DNA of 64,000 nucleotides, from NCBI RefSeq assembly GCF_011761235.1, contig NZ_JAAOYW010000002.1, positions 868,001 to 932,000 on the forward strand. The letters run 5' to 3'. Shown piece by piece: positions 1 to 8,612 of the stretch (its first letter is position 1; each line of letters starts with the position of its first letter). Under the pieces are notes generated by a model. That model was not told where the DNA came from and searched no databases. It saw nothing but the letters and a program-made list of their open reading frames with translations. Source of the stretch: Frigoribacterium faeni (GTDB lineage: Bacteria; Actinomycetota; Actinomycetes; Actinomycetales; Microbacteriaceae). The translations under genes were made by a program, and so were the position numbers.

Positions 1-749
1 TCGCCGTCGCTCGTCACGCCCTGGAGGAGCGAGTAGTAGCTCGACTTGTTCTGGATGACGTAACGGGAGAGGTAGAGGATCGGCTGGCTGAGCAACCCCG
101 CGTCGACCAGGACGAGAACGTTCAGCACCCTGCCTGTCCTCCCGTTCCCGTCGGCGAACGGGTGGATCGCCTCGAATTGGTAGTGCGAGACAGCCATCCG
201 TACGAGCGGGTCCACGTCGGAGTCGTCGTTGAGGTACTGCTCCCAGTTCCTCAGCTTCTCCTCTATCACCGCTCTGCCCACGGGCGGCGTATAGACCGCC
301 TCGTGCGTGACGGGGTTGCCGATGAAAGTTCCCGGTTCATCCCGGAGGGGCATGTCGCGCAGCTTGATCAGGGAGCAGACATCGTGCGCGATCCGAACGC
401 CGACGGGCCTCGTCCGGACGAGCTCGAAACCGGTGTTCAGTGCCGTGCGGTAGCGCAGTGCCTCACGGGTAGCCGGATCGGCCGCTCCTGCGTCGTCGTG
501 GGCGTACTTGAAGAGCTCGTCCGTCGTCGTGACGATGTTCTCGATCTCCGAGCTCGCCTGTGCCTCCAGGATCGGGATGCTGTTGATGAGCACGGTGGGG
601 TTGGGGATGTTCCGCGCGGCTTGTTCGAGCGCTGCCAGGGCAGCCCGGGCCGCGATCGTGGCCTTCAGCACAGGCCGGGTCTCGAGCTCGTGCCGGGGCG
701 GCAGAAGGGGGAGTTCGTTGAACGGCCTGTCGGCACTCCAGTCGGTCAC
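1..749 (-). CDS. Fic/DOC family protein (partial, C-terminus outside window)
   Basis: This reading frame enters the window from the left and starts at a GTG at 749. The translation has an N-terminal Fic_N-like region and then the Fic core motif HPFADGNGRTGR, coded near 110-160. Fic proteins transfer AMP or other nucleotide parts to hydroxyl side chains of target proteins. Near residue 55 the protein reads SSEIEN, which fits the inhibitory helix pattern [S/T]xxxE[G/N], so it looks like a self-inhibited class II Fic protein. No antitoxin gene lies next to it on the visible side. The start is supported only by the frame, since the ribosome site is weak. About 250 residues are visible. The target protein cannot be told. 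Confidence 0.85.
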   Translation of the reverse strand, partial: MTDWSADRPFNELPLLPPRHELETRPVLKATIAARAALAALEQAARNIPNPTVLINSIPILEAQASSEIENIVTTTDELFKYAHDDAGAADPATREALRYRTALNTGFELVRTRPVGVRIAHDVCSLIKLRDMPLRDEPGTFIGNPVTHEAVYTPPVGRAVIEEKLRNWEQYLNDDSDVDPLVRMAVSHYQFEAIHPFADGNGRTGRVLNVLVLVDAGLLSQPILYLSRYVIQNKSSYYSLLQGVTSDG

Positions 750-831
750 GTCCCGAGCCTAGGGGACGTGTAAAGAAATCCGCGTTTTCTTTGCATGTCG
801 CAACGACGTGCCAAGCGGCTTTGCACTGAAC

Positions 832-979
832 GTCGCCGCAGGAGCGGCGGCGCGACAAAAGAACACCGCGAACGAAGAAGGCCCTCCGACAGGAGGGCCT
901 CTCGCCCCGTCGCGCCGCAGGGGCGGCGGCGCGACAGAAGAACACCGCGAACGAAAAAGGCCCTCCGATAGGAGGGCCT
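832..979. repeat. Two tandem copies of a ~70-bp unit with two hairpins each
   Basis: Copy 1 (832-900) and copy 2 (909-979) are about 90% identical. Each begins with a GC hairpin around an AGGAGCG or AGGGGCG loop (832-856 and 909-935), continues with a shared AACACCGCGAACGA segment, and ends with a terminator-like hairpin built on AGGCCCTCC (879-900 and 959-978). The first hairpin is related to another copy at 14761-14787. The remaining stretch 750-831 holds nothing I recognise. Confidence 0.8.
954..978 (-). terminator. Rho-independent terminator of tRNA-Leu
   Basis: On the minus strand a stem of GGCCCTCC with its partner GGAGGGCC (959-978) is followed by five T residues (954-958). It lies about 11 bp after the end of tRNA-Leu. 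A second, similar hairpin without the T run is found further on at 879-900. Confidence 0.8.
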
Positions 980-989
980 TTCGTTCGCG

Positions 990-1073
990 TGCGCGAGGGG
1001 GGACTTGAACCCCCACGCCCTTTCGAGCACTGGCACCTGAAGCCAGCGCGTCTGCCAATTCCGCCACTCGCGC
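990..1073 (-). tRNA. tRNA-Leu (anticodon CAG)
   Basis: The minus strand folds as a class II tRNA of 84 nt. The acceptor stem GCGCGAG pairs with CTCGCGC. The anticodon stem CTGGC/GCCAG encloses the loop TTCAGGT, giving anticodon CAG. The variable arm is long, as in leucine tRNAs, and the T arm carries GTTCAAGTC. The discriminator base is A and CCA is not encoded. A GATAAT-like -10 element lies a few bases upstream. Confidence 0.95.
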
Positions 1074-1182
1074 GAACTCGAGAACATTATCATGTCCGAG
1101 CGCCTCGTCCGAGCACGGACGGGGGCCGTCCACGCCGTCCGGCTAAGATCGGGCGACCAGCGACCCCCGAACCTGGAGACCC

Positions 1183-1896
1183 ATGGGACTGCTCGACAAC
1201 TTCGAACGCGGGCTGGAGCGCGCCGTGAACGGCGCCTTCGCCAAGACGTTCCGTTCGAGCGTGCAGCCTCTCGAGATCACGAGCGCGCTGCGCCGCGAGC
1301 TCGACACGAAGGCCGCCGTGGTCTCTCGCGACCGCATCCTCGTGCCGAACGAGCTGCTCGTCCGGCTGTCGCCCGTCGACCACGAGGCGATGGCCGCGGT
1401 GGGCCCGGCGCTGATCGACGAGCTGACCCAGCTGACGCAGCGCCACGCGACGGCCCAGGGCTACCAGTTCGCCGGGCCGCTCCGGGTGCGCCTCCGCGAG
1501 GACGACTCGCTCAGCGTCGGCATCCTGGCGGTCGACTCCCGCAACGTGCAGGGCGACGTGAAGTGGCGCCCGTTCGTCGACGTCGACGGCACCCGTCACG
1601 CCATCACCGGTCAGCGCACGGTCATCGGCCGGGGCAGCGACGCCGACATCACCGTGCAGGACACGGGGACGAGCCGCAAGCACGTCGAGATCCTGTGGGA
1701 CGGCCAGCGTGCCCAGGCCCGTGACCTCGGCTCGACGAACGGCTCGAAGCTGAACGGCCAGCCCCTGTCGAAGGCCCCCCTGCAGCCCGACTCGGTCATC
1801 GAGATCGGTCGTACGCGTATCGTGTTCCGCGTGCTCCCCCAGTCCGCGACGCCCGACCCCTTCGACGGGCCCGACGTCCGAGGGGGATCCTGGTGA
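1183..1896 (+). CDS. fhaA: FHA domain protein FhaA with DUF3662 N-terminus
   Basis: This 237-aa protein has a DUF3662 domain (about residues 1-110) and a C-terminal FHA domain with VIGRGSDADI near 147 and SRKH, then GSTNGS. FHA domains bind phosphothreonine. In actinobacteria FhaA is read by the kinase PknB and takes part in control of peptidoglycan precursor flipping by MurJ. It is the first gene of the wall and signalling operon and overlaps fhaB by 4 nt. A TAAGAT -10-like element is seen near 1144. Both domains are complete and the length is close to the family norm apart from a short linker. Confidence 0.95.
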   Translation: MGLLDNFERGLERAVNGAFAKTFRSSVQPLEITSALRRELDTKAAVVSRDRILVPNELLVRLSPVDHEAMAAVGPALIDELTQLTQRHATAQGYQFAGPLRVRLREDDSLSVGILAVDSRNVQGDVKWRPFVDVDGTRHAITGQRTVIGRGSDADITVQDTGTSRKHVEILWDGQRAQARDLGSTNGSKLNGQPLSKAPLQPDSVIEIGRTRIVFRVLPQSATPDPFDGPDVRGGSW

Positions 1897-2429
1897 CCAG
1901 TGAGCTGACGCTCTTCGCCCTCCGGTTCGGCTTCCTGGCCGTGCTGTGGCTCTTCGTCTTCGCCGTCGTGTTCGCGCTGCGGTCCGACCTGTTCGGGCAG
2001 CGGCCGCGCAAGATGCCGGCCGACCAGCAGCCGGGGCAGTCCTCGGCGTCGGCCGCCGCGCCTCCTGCGCCCCGGCCCGCCCCCGCGGCGGCTCCCGCGC
2101 AGCAGCAGCGCCCCCCGGCGGCGCCCGCCTCCGACGGGGCGGCGACCCGCCTCGTCATCACGAAGGGCGCCAAGGCCGGCCTCGAGATGCCCCTGGGCGG
2201 CGGTCCGCTGACCATCGGCCGGTCCCAGGACAGCGCCCTGGTCATCCGGGACGACTACACCTCGACGCACCACGCCCGACTGATGCTCTGGAACGGACGC
2301 TGGGTCGTGCAGGACCTCGACTCCACGAACGGGACCTTCCTCGACGGCGAGCGCGTCACGGTCCCCACCCCGGTGCCGTCGGGCGCCACGGTGACGATCG
2401 GGCAGACGAGCTTCGAGCTGCGTCGGTAG
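1893..2429 (+). CDS. fhaB: FHA domain membrane-anchored protein FhaB (FipA)
   Basis: This 178-aa protein starts at a GTG that overlaps the fhaA stop codon (GTGA). An N-terminal membrane segment (about 6-30) is followed by a linker rich in Pro, Ala and Gln, and an FHA domain with LTIGRSQDSA near 105, then STHHARL and DSTNGTFL. In mycobacteria the homologue binds phosphorylated FtsZ and FtsQ during division under oxidative stress. Its place between fhaA and the phosphatase gene is the conserved actinobacterial order. Confidence 0.93.
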   Translation: MTSELTLFALRFGFLAVLWLFVFAVVFALRSDLFGQRPRKMPADQQPGQSSASAAAPPAPRPAPAAAPAQQQRPPAAPASDGAATRLVITKGAKAGLEMPLGGGPLTIGRSQDSALVIRDDYTSTHHARLMLWNGRWVVQDLDSTNGTFLDGERVTVPTPVPSGATVTIGQTSFELRR

Positions 2430-2435
2430 CCGCCC

Positions 2436-3680
2436 ATGACGACGCCCAAGAGTGCCGCCCTGTCCAACGTGGGCAAGATCCGGTCCAACAACCAGGACAG
2501 CGGCTATGCCGGTCAGCAGCTGTTCGTCGTCGCGGACGGCATGGGCGGGCACGCCGGCGGCGACGTCGCCTCGGCGATCGCGATCCGTCGCATCCGCGAG
2601 ACCGACAAGCACTACACGTCGCCCGGCGACGCCGAGTTCGCCCTGCAGTCGTCGCTGATCGCGGCGAACCAGCTGCTCGCCGAGACGGTCTTCGAGCACC
2701 AGGAGCTCACGGGCATGGGCACGACCGTCAGCGCCATGCTGCGGGTCGGCGACAGCATGACGATCGCCCACATCGGCGACTCCCGCATCTACCTCTGGCG
2801 CGACGGCGAGCTGAGCCAGATCACGGCCGACCACACGTTCGTGCAGCGTCTCGTCGACAGCGGCCGGATCACCCCCGAGGAGGCGGCGGTCCACCCCCGC
2901 AGGAGCGTCCTGATGCGCGTCCTGGGCGACGTCGACGCGGCCCCCGAGATCGACACGGCGATCATCGGCACGCAGCCGGGCGACCGGTGGCTGATCTGCT
3001 CGGACGGCCTCAGCAGCTACCTCGCCGAGGACCGCATCGTGAAGGCCCTCGCGGCCGGGCTCGACGCCGAGCAGACGACCCAGCGGCTGGTCAAGGAGAC
3101 GCTCGACCACGGCGCCCCCGACAACGTGACGGTGGTGGTGGTCGACGTCGACGACAGCGGCGACAGCGGCGTCGAGCCCGCGGTGACCGTCGGCTCGGCC
3201 TCCGCGCCGCTCACCTTCGAGGGCGAGGCGGGCCGCAAGTCGCTCCGTCTGCCGACGATCCTGCTGCACCCGCTCAAGGTCGCCTCGACGCCGGAGGACA
3301 GCCACTTCGAGCCCGAGTCCGACGAGTACCTCGCCGAGCTCATCGCCGAGGATCGTCGTCGTCGTCGTCGCCGTCGGGTGACGTGGCTGGTGGCCGTCGT
3401 GGTCGCCGTCGCGGCCCTCGTCACCGGCCTGTTCCTCGCCTACCAGTGGACGCAGGACCACTACTACGTCGGCGAGCGCAGCGGCACCGTCGTCATCTAC
3501 AAGGGCGTGCAGCAGACCCTCGGGCCGATCTCGCTCAGCGAGGTGCACGAGGTGACCGACGTGCGCGTGGACGACCTGCCGAACTACACGCAGCAGACCG
3601 TCGAGGACACGATCAACGCCGACTCGCTCAGCGACGCCCGGGCCATCGTCGAGAGGCTGGCCGATGCCGTCGATCGATGA
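2436..3680 (+). CDS. pstP: PP2C-type Ser/Thr protein phosphatase PstP
   Basis: This 414-aa protein has an N-terminal PP2C catalytic domain (about 1-235) with the metal-binding motif DGMGGH near 33 and further motifs GDSRIYLW and SDGLSSY. A basic run of Arg residues comes just before a membrane segment (about 313-337), and a short outer domain follows. PstP removes phosphate from the PknA and PknB kinases and their substrates. The stop lies inside the start of rodA, so the two are translationally coupled. Confidence 0.95.
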   Translation: MTTPKSAALSNVGKIRSNNQDSGYAGQQLFVVADGMGGHAGGDVASAIAIRRIRETDKHYTSPGDAEFALQSSLIAANQLLAETVFEHQELTGMGTTVSAMLRVGDSMTIAHIGDSRIYLWRDGELSQITADHTFVQRLVDSGRITPEEAAVHPRRSVLMRVLGDVDAAPEIDTAIIGTQPGDRWLICSDGLSSYLAEDRIVKALAAGLDAEQTTQRLVKETLDHGAPDNVTVVVVDVDDSGDSGVEPAVTVGSASAPLTFEGEAGRKSLRLPTILLHPLKVASTPEDSHFEPESDEYLAELIAEDRRRRRRRRVTWLVAVVVAVAALVTGLFLAYQWTQDHYYVGERSGTVVIYKGVQQTLGPISLSEVHEVTDVRVDDLPNYTQQTVEDTINADSLSDARAIVERLADAVDR

Positions 3681-5142
3681 CCAGCGGTCCTCCGACGAGG
3701 CCTCGACCGAGCTGATCGGCCGGCCCGCAGGAGGCGCGGGCGGGTCCCGCAGACCGCCGCGCGCCTCCTCGGACTCGCCCCAGAACCTGACGCAGGCGAT
3801 CACGCTGCGCCTGCGCCAGCCGGCTCGGCTGCGCAACCTCGAGCTGCTCATGCTGTTCATCGCGGCGGGCATCTGCGCCGGCGCGATCGTGCTCGTGCAG
3901 CTCGGCGCGACGGGCGAGATCGACGCGTCGGTGCTCGTCGCCGGCTCGGCCGTGCTGGGCCTCGGGCTGATCTTCCACCTCGTGCTGCGCGTCGTCGCCC
4001 GCGAGGCCGACCCGTTCCTGCTGCCGATCGCCCTGACGCTGAACGGCATCGGCATCTCGATGATCTACCGCATCGACCTCGCCTACGGGCGCGACGGGTG
4101 GGCGGCCTTCGGCGTCAAGCAGATCGCGTGGACCGTCATGGCCATGACGATCGCGCTGGCGGCGCTGATCGTCATCCGCAACTACCGGGTGCTGTCGCGG
4201 TACCGCTACATCGCCATGTTCGTGTCGATCGCGCTGCTGCTGCTGCCGTTGATCCCCGGGCTCGGCCGCGACGGCCTCAACGCCCGCGTCTGGATCGACA
4301 TCGGCCCGTTCTCGTTCCAGCCGGGCGAGATCGCCAAGATCACGCTGGCGATCTTCTTCGCCGGGTACCTCGTCACCGCCCGCGACAACCTGTCGCTGAT
4401 GGGCCCGAAGATCCTGGGCATGCGGTTCCCGCGGGCCCGCGACCTCGGGCCGATCCTCGTCGTGTGGGTCGTGGCGATGGGCGTGCTGATCTTCCAGCGC
4501 GACCTCGGCACCTCGCTGCTCTACTTCGGCCTGTTCCTCGTGATGATCTACATCGGCACGGGGCGCGGCAGCTGGATCGTGCTCGGCCTCACGCTGTTCC
4601 TCGGCGGTGCCATCGTGGCCAGCACGTTCCTCGGCTACGTCCAGGGCCGCTTCCGCGCCTGGCTGAACCCGTTCGACCCGACCGAGTACAGCGCCGACGG
4701 CGGCTCGTACCAGCTCGTGACGGGCCTGTTCGGGTTCGCGAACGGCGGGCTCGTGGGCACCGGCCTCGGCCAGGGGCGTCCGCAGACGACGCCGCTCGCC
4801 GAGAGCGACTACATCTTCGCCTCGCTCGGCGAAGAACTCGGCCTGGCCGGCATCTTCGCCATCCTGGCGCTCTACCTGCTGCTCGTCTCGCGCGGGTTCC
4901 GCATCGGCTTCGTCGGACAGGACGACTTCGGGCGCATGCTCGGCGTCGGCGTCTCGTTCGTCATCGCCCTCCAGGTCTTCGTCGTGATGGGCGGCGTCAC
5001 GCGCGTGATCCCGCTGACGGGCCTGACGGCTCCCTTCATGGCCGCGGGCGGCTCCTCCCTCGTGGCGAACTGGATCATCGTGGCGCTCCTGCTGCGGCTG
5101 TCCGACTCCGTCCGCGACCAACCGAGGCTGGTGATCGGCTGA
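3664..5142 (+). CDS. rodA: SEDS peptidoglycan polymerase (RodA/FtsW family)
   Basis: This 492-aa protein has an Arg-rich cytoplasmic N-terminus of about 55 residues and then some ten or more membrane segments. It is a SEDS-family glycosyltransferase that polymerises glycan strands from lipid II. The motif GEELGLAG is typical of the family. It overlaps pstP by 17 nt and its stop overlaps the pbpA start by 1 nt. Pairing with a class B PBP in this operon supports the RodA (elongation) rather than the FtsW role. Confidence 0.93.
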   Translation: MPSIDDQRSSDEASTELIGRPAGGAGGSRRPPRASSDSPQNLTQAITLRLRQPARLRNLELLMLFIAAGICAGAIVLVQLGATGEIDASVLVAGSAVLGLGLIFHLVLRVVAREADPFLLPIALTLNGIGISMIYRIDLAYGRDGWAAFGVKQIAWTVMAMTIALAALIVIRNYRVLSRYRYIAMFVSIALLLLPLIPGLGRDGLNARVWIDIGPFSFQPGEIAKITLAIFFAGYLVTARDNLSLMGPKILGMRFPRARDLGPILVVWVVAMGVLIFQRDLGTSLLYFGLFLVMIYIGTGRGSWIVLGLTLFLGGAIVASTFLGYVQGRFRAWLNPFDPTEYSADGGSYQLVTGLFGFANGGLVGTGLGQGRPQTTPLAESDYIFASLGEELGLAGIFAILALYLLLVSRGFRIGFVGQDDFGRMLGVGVSFVIALQVFVVMGGVTRVIPLTGLTAPFMAAGGSSLVANWIIVALLLRLSDSVRDQPRLVIG

Positions 5143-6614
5143 TGAACAAAGAACTGAAACGCGTGAGCCTCGTCGTGCTCGCCATGTTCGTGGCGCTCTT
5201 CGTCTCGAGCTCGTACATCACGACGATCCAGGCCGACTCGCTGCGGGCCGACGGCCGGAACTACCGTTCGCTGCTCGCCAGCTACTCGGCCCAGCGCGGC
5301 CCGATCCTCGTCGGCGGCCAGCCCGTCGCCCAGTCGGTCCCGGTCGACGACGTCTACGAGTTCCAGCGCACGTACCCGCAGCCCGACCTCTACGCCCCGG
5401 TGACGGGCTACTACACGCTCGGCCAGGGCTCGCGGGGCGTCGAGGACGCCATGAACGAGTACCTCACCGGCAACGCGAACTCGCAGTTCTTCGACCAGAT
5501 CAACTCGCTGCTGACGGGGCAGGACCCGGAGGGCGCGACGGTGAACCTCACCCTCGACCCCGCCGTGCAGCAGGCCGCCTGGGACGCCCTCGGCGACAAC
5601 ACCGGCTCGGTCGTCGCGATGGACCCGGCCACGGGCCGCATCCTCGCGATGGTCTCGAAGGAGAGCTACGACCCGAACCCGCTGGCCTCGCACGACCCGG
5701 CCGCGGTCAAGAGCTCCTACGACGCCCTCGTCGCCGACCCGGGCGACCCCCTGCAGAACCGCGCCATCCAGGGCGACCTCTATGCCCCGGGCTCGACCTT
5801 CAAGCTCGTCACCGTGGCCGCGGCGCTCGAGAGCGGCGACTACACGCCCGACAGCGCGTTCCCGAACCCCGCGACCCTGCAGCTGCCCGGCTCGACGTTC
5901 AGCATCAACAACGCCGAGGGCGGCAGCTGCGGCGGCGGCGAGACGGCCACCATCGCGACCGCCCTGCGCCTGTCGTGCAACATCCCCATGGCCCAGCTCG
6001 GCCAGGCCCTCGGCGCCGACGCCCTGTCCGAGCAGGCCGAGGCCTTCGGGTTCGGCGACGACTCGATCGAGATCCCCCAGGCCGTGACGCCGAGCCGGTT
6101 CCCCACCGAGTCGGACGGCGAGCCGATCGACGACGCGACGCTCATGCTGCAGTCGTTCGGCCAGGGCTCGGACCGCGTGACGCCGCTGCAGATGGCCATG
6201 GTCTCGTCGGCCATCGCCAACGGCGGCACCCTCATGGACCCGACCCTGGTCGACAGCGTGCTCAACCCCGACCTCAGCCCTGTGGAGGACTTCTCCCCCA
6301 GCGAGTACGGGAAGCCCGTGAGCACGGCGACGGCCCAGACGATGACCGACATGATGGTCCAGGACGTCGCGGACGGCGCCGCGAGCGGTGCGAGAATCGC
6401 TGGTGTCGACGTCGCGGGCAAGACGGGGACGGCCGAGAACGGCACGGGCGATCCGTACACCCTGTGGTTCACCGGCTTCGCGCCGGCTGCGGACCCCGAG
6501 GTGGCCGTCTCGGTCGTGGTCGAGAACGGCGGCGGGCTCGGGCAGTCCGCGTTCGGGAACAGTGTCGCGTCACCAATCGCGAAGAAAGTACTAGAGGCGG
6601 TGCTGAACAAATGA
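5142..6614 (+). CDS. pbpA: Class B penicillin-binding protein PbpA (transpeptidase)
   Basis: This 490-aa protein has an N-terminal membrane anchor (about 7-25), a short dimerisation region and a penicillin-binding transpeptidase domain. Active-site motifs are STFK with Ser at about 218, SCN at about 278, and KTGT at about 427. It crosslinks peptidoglycan outside the membrane together with the SEDS protein encoded just upstream. The ATG overlaps the rodA stop, and its own stop overlaps the next start (ATGA). All three motifs are intact. Confidence 0.95.
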   Translation: MNKELKRVSLVVLAMFVALFVSSSYITTIQADSLRADGRNYRSLLASYSAQRGPILVGGQPVAQSVPVDDVYEFQRTYPQPDLYAPVTGYYTLGQGSRGVEDAMNEYLTGNANSQFFDQINSLLTGQDPEGATVNLTLDPAVQQAAWDALGDNTGSVVAMDPATGRILAMVSKESYDPNPLASHDPAAVKSSYDALVADPGDPLQNRAIQGDLYAPGSTFKLVTVAAALESGDYTPDSAFPNPATLQLPGSTFSINNAEGGSCGGGETATIATALRLSCNIPMAQLGQALGADALSEQAEAFGFGDDSIEIPQAVTPSRFPTESDGEPIDDATLMLQSFGQGSDRVTPLQMAMVSSAIANGGTLMDPTLVDSVLNPDLSPVEDFSPSEYGKPVSTATAQTMTDMMVQDVADGAASGARIAGVDVAGKTGTAENGTGDPYTLWFTGFAPAADPEVAVSVVVENGGGLGQSAFGNSVASPIAKKVLEAVLNK

Positions 6615-8410
6615 GACCTTCCGGCGGAATCACCTTCGGTGGGCGATACCAGTTGTCGACCCGTGTCGCCATCGGCGGCATGGGCGAGGTCTGGGAAGCC
6701 ACCGATCTCGTCATCGGCCGCACGGTCGCCATCAAGATCCTCAAGGACGAGTACCTGGGCGACCCCGGGTTCCTCGAGCGCTTCCGCGCCGAGGCGCGGC
6801 ACGCCGCCCTCGTCAACCACGAGGGCATCGCGAACGTCTTCGACTACGGCGAAGAAGAGGGCAGCGCCTACCTGGTGATGGAGCTCGTCCCCGGCGAGGC
6901 CATGTCGACCGTGCTCGAGCGCGACCGGGTCCTGCCCACCGACAAGGTGCTCGACATCGTCGCCCAGACCGCGTCGGCCCTCCAGGCCGCGCACGCGGCC
7001 GGCCTCGTGCACCGCGACATCAAGCCGGGCAACCTGCTCGTCACGCCCGACGGCCGCGTCAAGATCACCGACTTCGGCATCGCGCGCATCGCCGACCAGG
7101 TCCCGCTCACCGCGACCGGCCAGGTCATGGGCACCGTGCAGTACCTCTCGCCCGAGCAGGCGAGCGGGCACCCGGCGTCGCCGAGCACGGACATCTACTC
7201 GCTCGGCATCGTCGCCTACGAGGCCCTCGCGGGCCGCCGTCCGTTCACGGGCGAGTCGCAGGTCGCGATCGCGATGGCGCAGATCAACGAGCAGCCGCCG
7301 GACCTCCCCTCGACGGTCTCGGAGCCCGTGCGACGCCTCGTGCTCTCGTGCATCGCGAAGAAGCCCGCCGACCGTCCGGCCAGCGCCTCGGCGCTCGCCC
7401 AGGCGGCCCGGGCCCTCCGCCGCGGCGACGTCGCGGCCGCGACCGTGGCCGTGCCGATGATCGGCGCGGCTGGGGCCGGCGACGCCGCCACGCAGGTCTT
7501 CTCCGCACAGGACGACCGCACGCAGGTCTACGACCCCGCCGGCACCGCCCAGCAGCCCGCGGCGGGCGCCGCCTGGATCCCCGGCGCCGCCGACCCGGAC
7601 GCCCAGCGCCTCGACGACGAGGACGACGAGAAGAAGCCGCGCAGCCCGTGGTTCTGGCCCCTCATCGTCCTCGGCGTGCTCGTGCTCGTGGGCGCCGCCG
7701 CGCTGATCGCGTTCGCCGTCACCGCGGACGACCCGACGCCCGTGCCCACGACGACGTCGGCGACCCCGCCGCCTCCGTCGCCGTCGAGCACGAGCCCGGA
7801 GCCCGAGCCGACCCCGACGACGGTCGCCATCGACGAGAACGCCTACCTGGGGCTCACCGAGGACGAGGCCCGAGCGCAGCTCGTCGAGCTCGGACTCGAC
7901 GTGACCGCCGTCGACGCGTCCACGCCCCCCGCCGACCAGGCGGCCGTCGGCACGGTCGCCGGGCTCGACCGCAGCGGCAACGTGCCCATCGGGGCGTCCA
8001 TCACGATGTACATCTACCGTGCGGCGCCGACGCCCCCGCAGCCGACCGGGCCGACCGCCTCCGCCACCAGCGTGCTGGGCGACGGCCAGCAGACGGTCAA
8101 CATCTCGTGGCAGGCCTACGGCAACTGCCCCGTGGGCTACACGCTGACCGGGTACACGTACTCGATCACCGGCGGCACCGACACGGCCGGCCAGACGGCC
8201 GGCCAACTCGGCACCAACGTGACGAGCGTCGCCGTGAAGTCGGCCACCCCCGGCAACCTGACCGTGCAGTACGTCGCGGTCTGCGGCCAGCTCAGCTCGG
8301 CGCCCTCCGCCGGCGTCACGGTCACCGTCACGGAGCCCGTGGCGACGGAGACCCCCGACCCGTCGGTCCCCCCGGGCGACGGGAACGAGGGAGGCACGGG
8401 CCGCGGCTAG
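6611..8410 (+). CDS. pknA: Ser/Thr protein kinase (PknA-type) with one PASTA-like domain
   Basis: This 599-aa protein begins at an ATG overlapping the pbpA stop. The kinase domain (about 10-270) has the glycine loop, AIKIL, the catalytic HRDIKPGN with Asp near 136, DFGIAR and SPEQ. A membrane segment lies near 346-370. The outer part has a Pro/Thr-rich stretch, one PASTA-like domain and a fibronectin-like tail. In the family this kinase controls cell shape and division. The outer part is larger than in mycobacterial PknA, which lacks a PASTA domain. Confidence 0.93.
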   Translation: MRPSGGITFGGRYQLSTRVAIGGMGEVWEATDLVIGRTVAIKILKDEYLGDPGFLERFRAEARHAALVNHEGIANVFDYGEEEGSAYLVMELVPGEAMSTVLERDRVLPTDKVLDIVAQTASALQAAHAAGLVHRDIKPGNLLVTPDGRVKITDFGIARIADQVPLTATGQVMGTVQYLSPEQASGHPASPSTDIYSLGIVAYEALAGRRPFTGESQVAIAMAQINEQPPDLPSTVSEPVRRLVLSCIAKKPADRPASASALAQAARALRRGDVAAATVAVPMIGAAGAGDAATQVFSAQDDRTQVYDPAGTAQQPAAGAAWIPGAADPDAQRLDDEDDEKKPRSPWFWPLIVLGVLVLVGAAALIAFAVTADDPTPVPTTTSATPPPPSPSSTSPEPEPTPTTVAIDENAYLGLTEDEARAQLVELGLDVTAVDASTPPADQAAVGTVAGLDRSGNVPIGASITMYIYRAAPTPPQPTGPTASATSVLGDGQQTVNISWQAYGNCPVGYTLTGYTYSITGGTDTAGQTAGQLGTNVTSVAVKSATPGNLTVQYVAVCGQLSSAPSAGVTVTVTEPVATETPDPSVPPGDGNEGGTGRG

Positions 8411-8432
8411 CGAGCCGACAGCCTGAGAGCTC

Positions 8433-8472
8433 GAGAGAGGCTACGACCGTCCCCACGGTCGTGGCCTCTCTC
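8433..8472 (+). terminator. Hairpin terminator after pknA
   Basis: A long stem pairs GAGAGAGGC and ACGACCG on the left with CGGTCGT and GCCTCTCTC on the right around a TCCCCA loop. A single bulge or mismatch lies in the stem. There is no long T run. It separates the fhaA-pknA operon from pknB, which then needs its own promoter. Confidence 0.7.
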
Positions 8473-8612
8473 GTCCCCGGGCGTCACGAACCGCTGACAA
8501 TCATCCCTCGGGCGTAGGCCTGCACCCCGTCCGAGGGCCGGGGCCCGGATACACTGGGTGCGGTTCGGAAGGGTCGCGCAGCCGCGGGGTCCCAGAGGGG
8601 AGGCTGAGGCGC

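Noticed and set aside
1611-4055. Long open frame opposite fhaA-rodA
   Set aside because: It is the complement of well-supported genes; the high GC content keeps such frames open and the protein has no recognisable domain.
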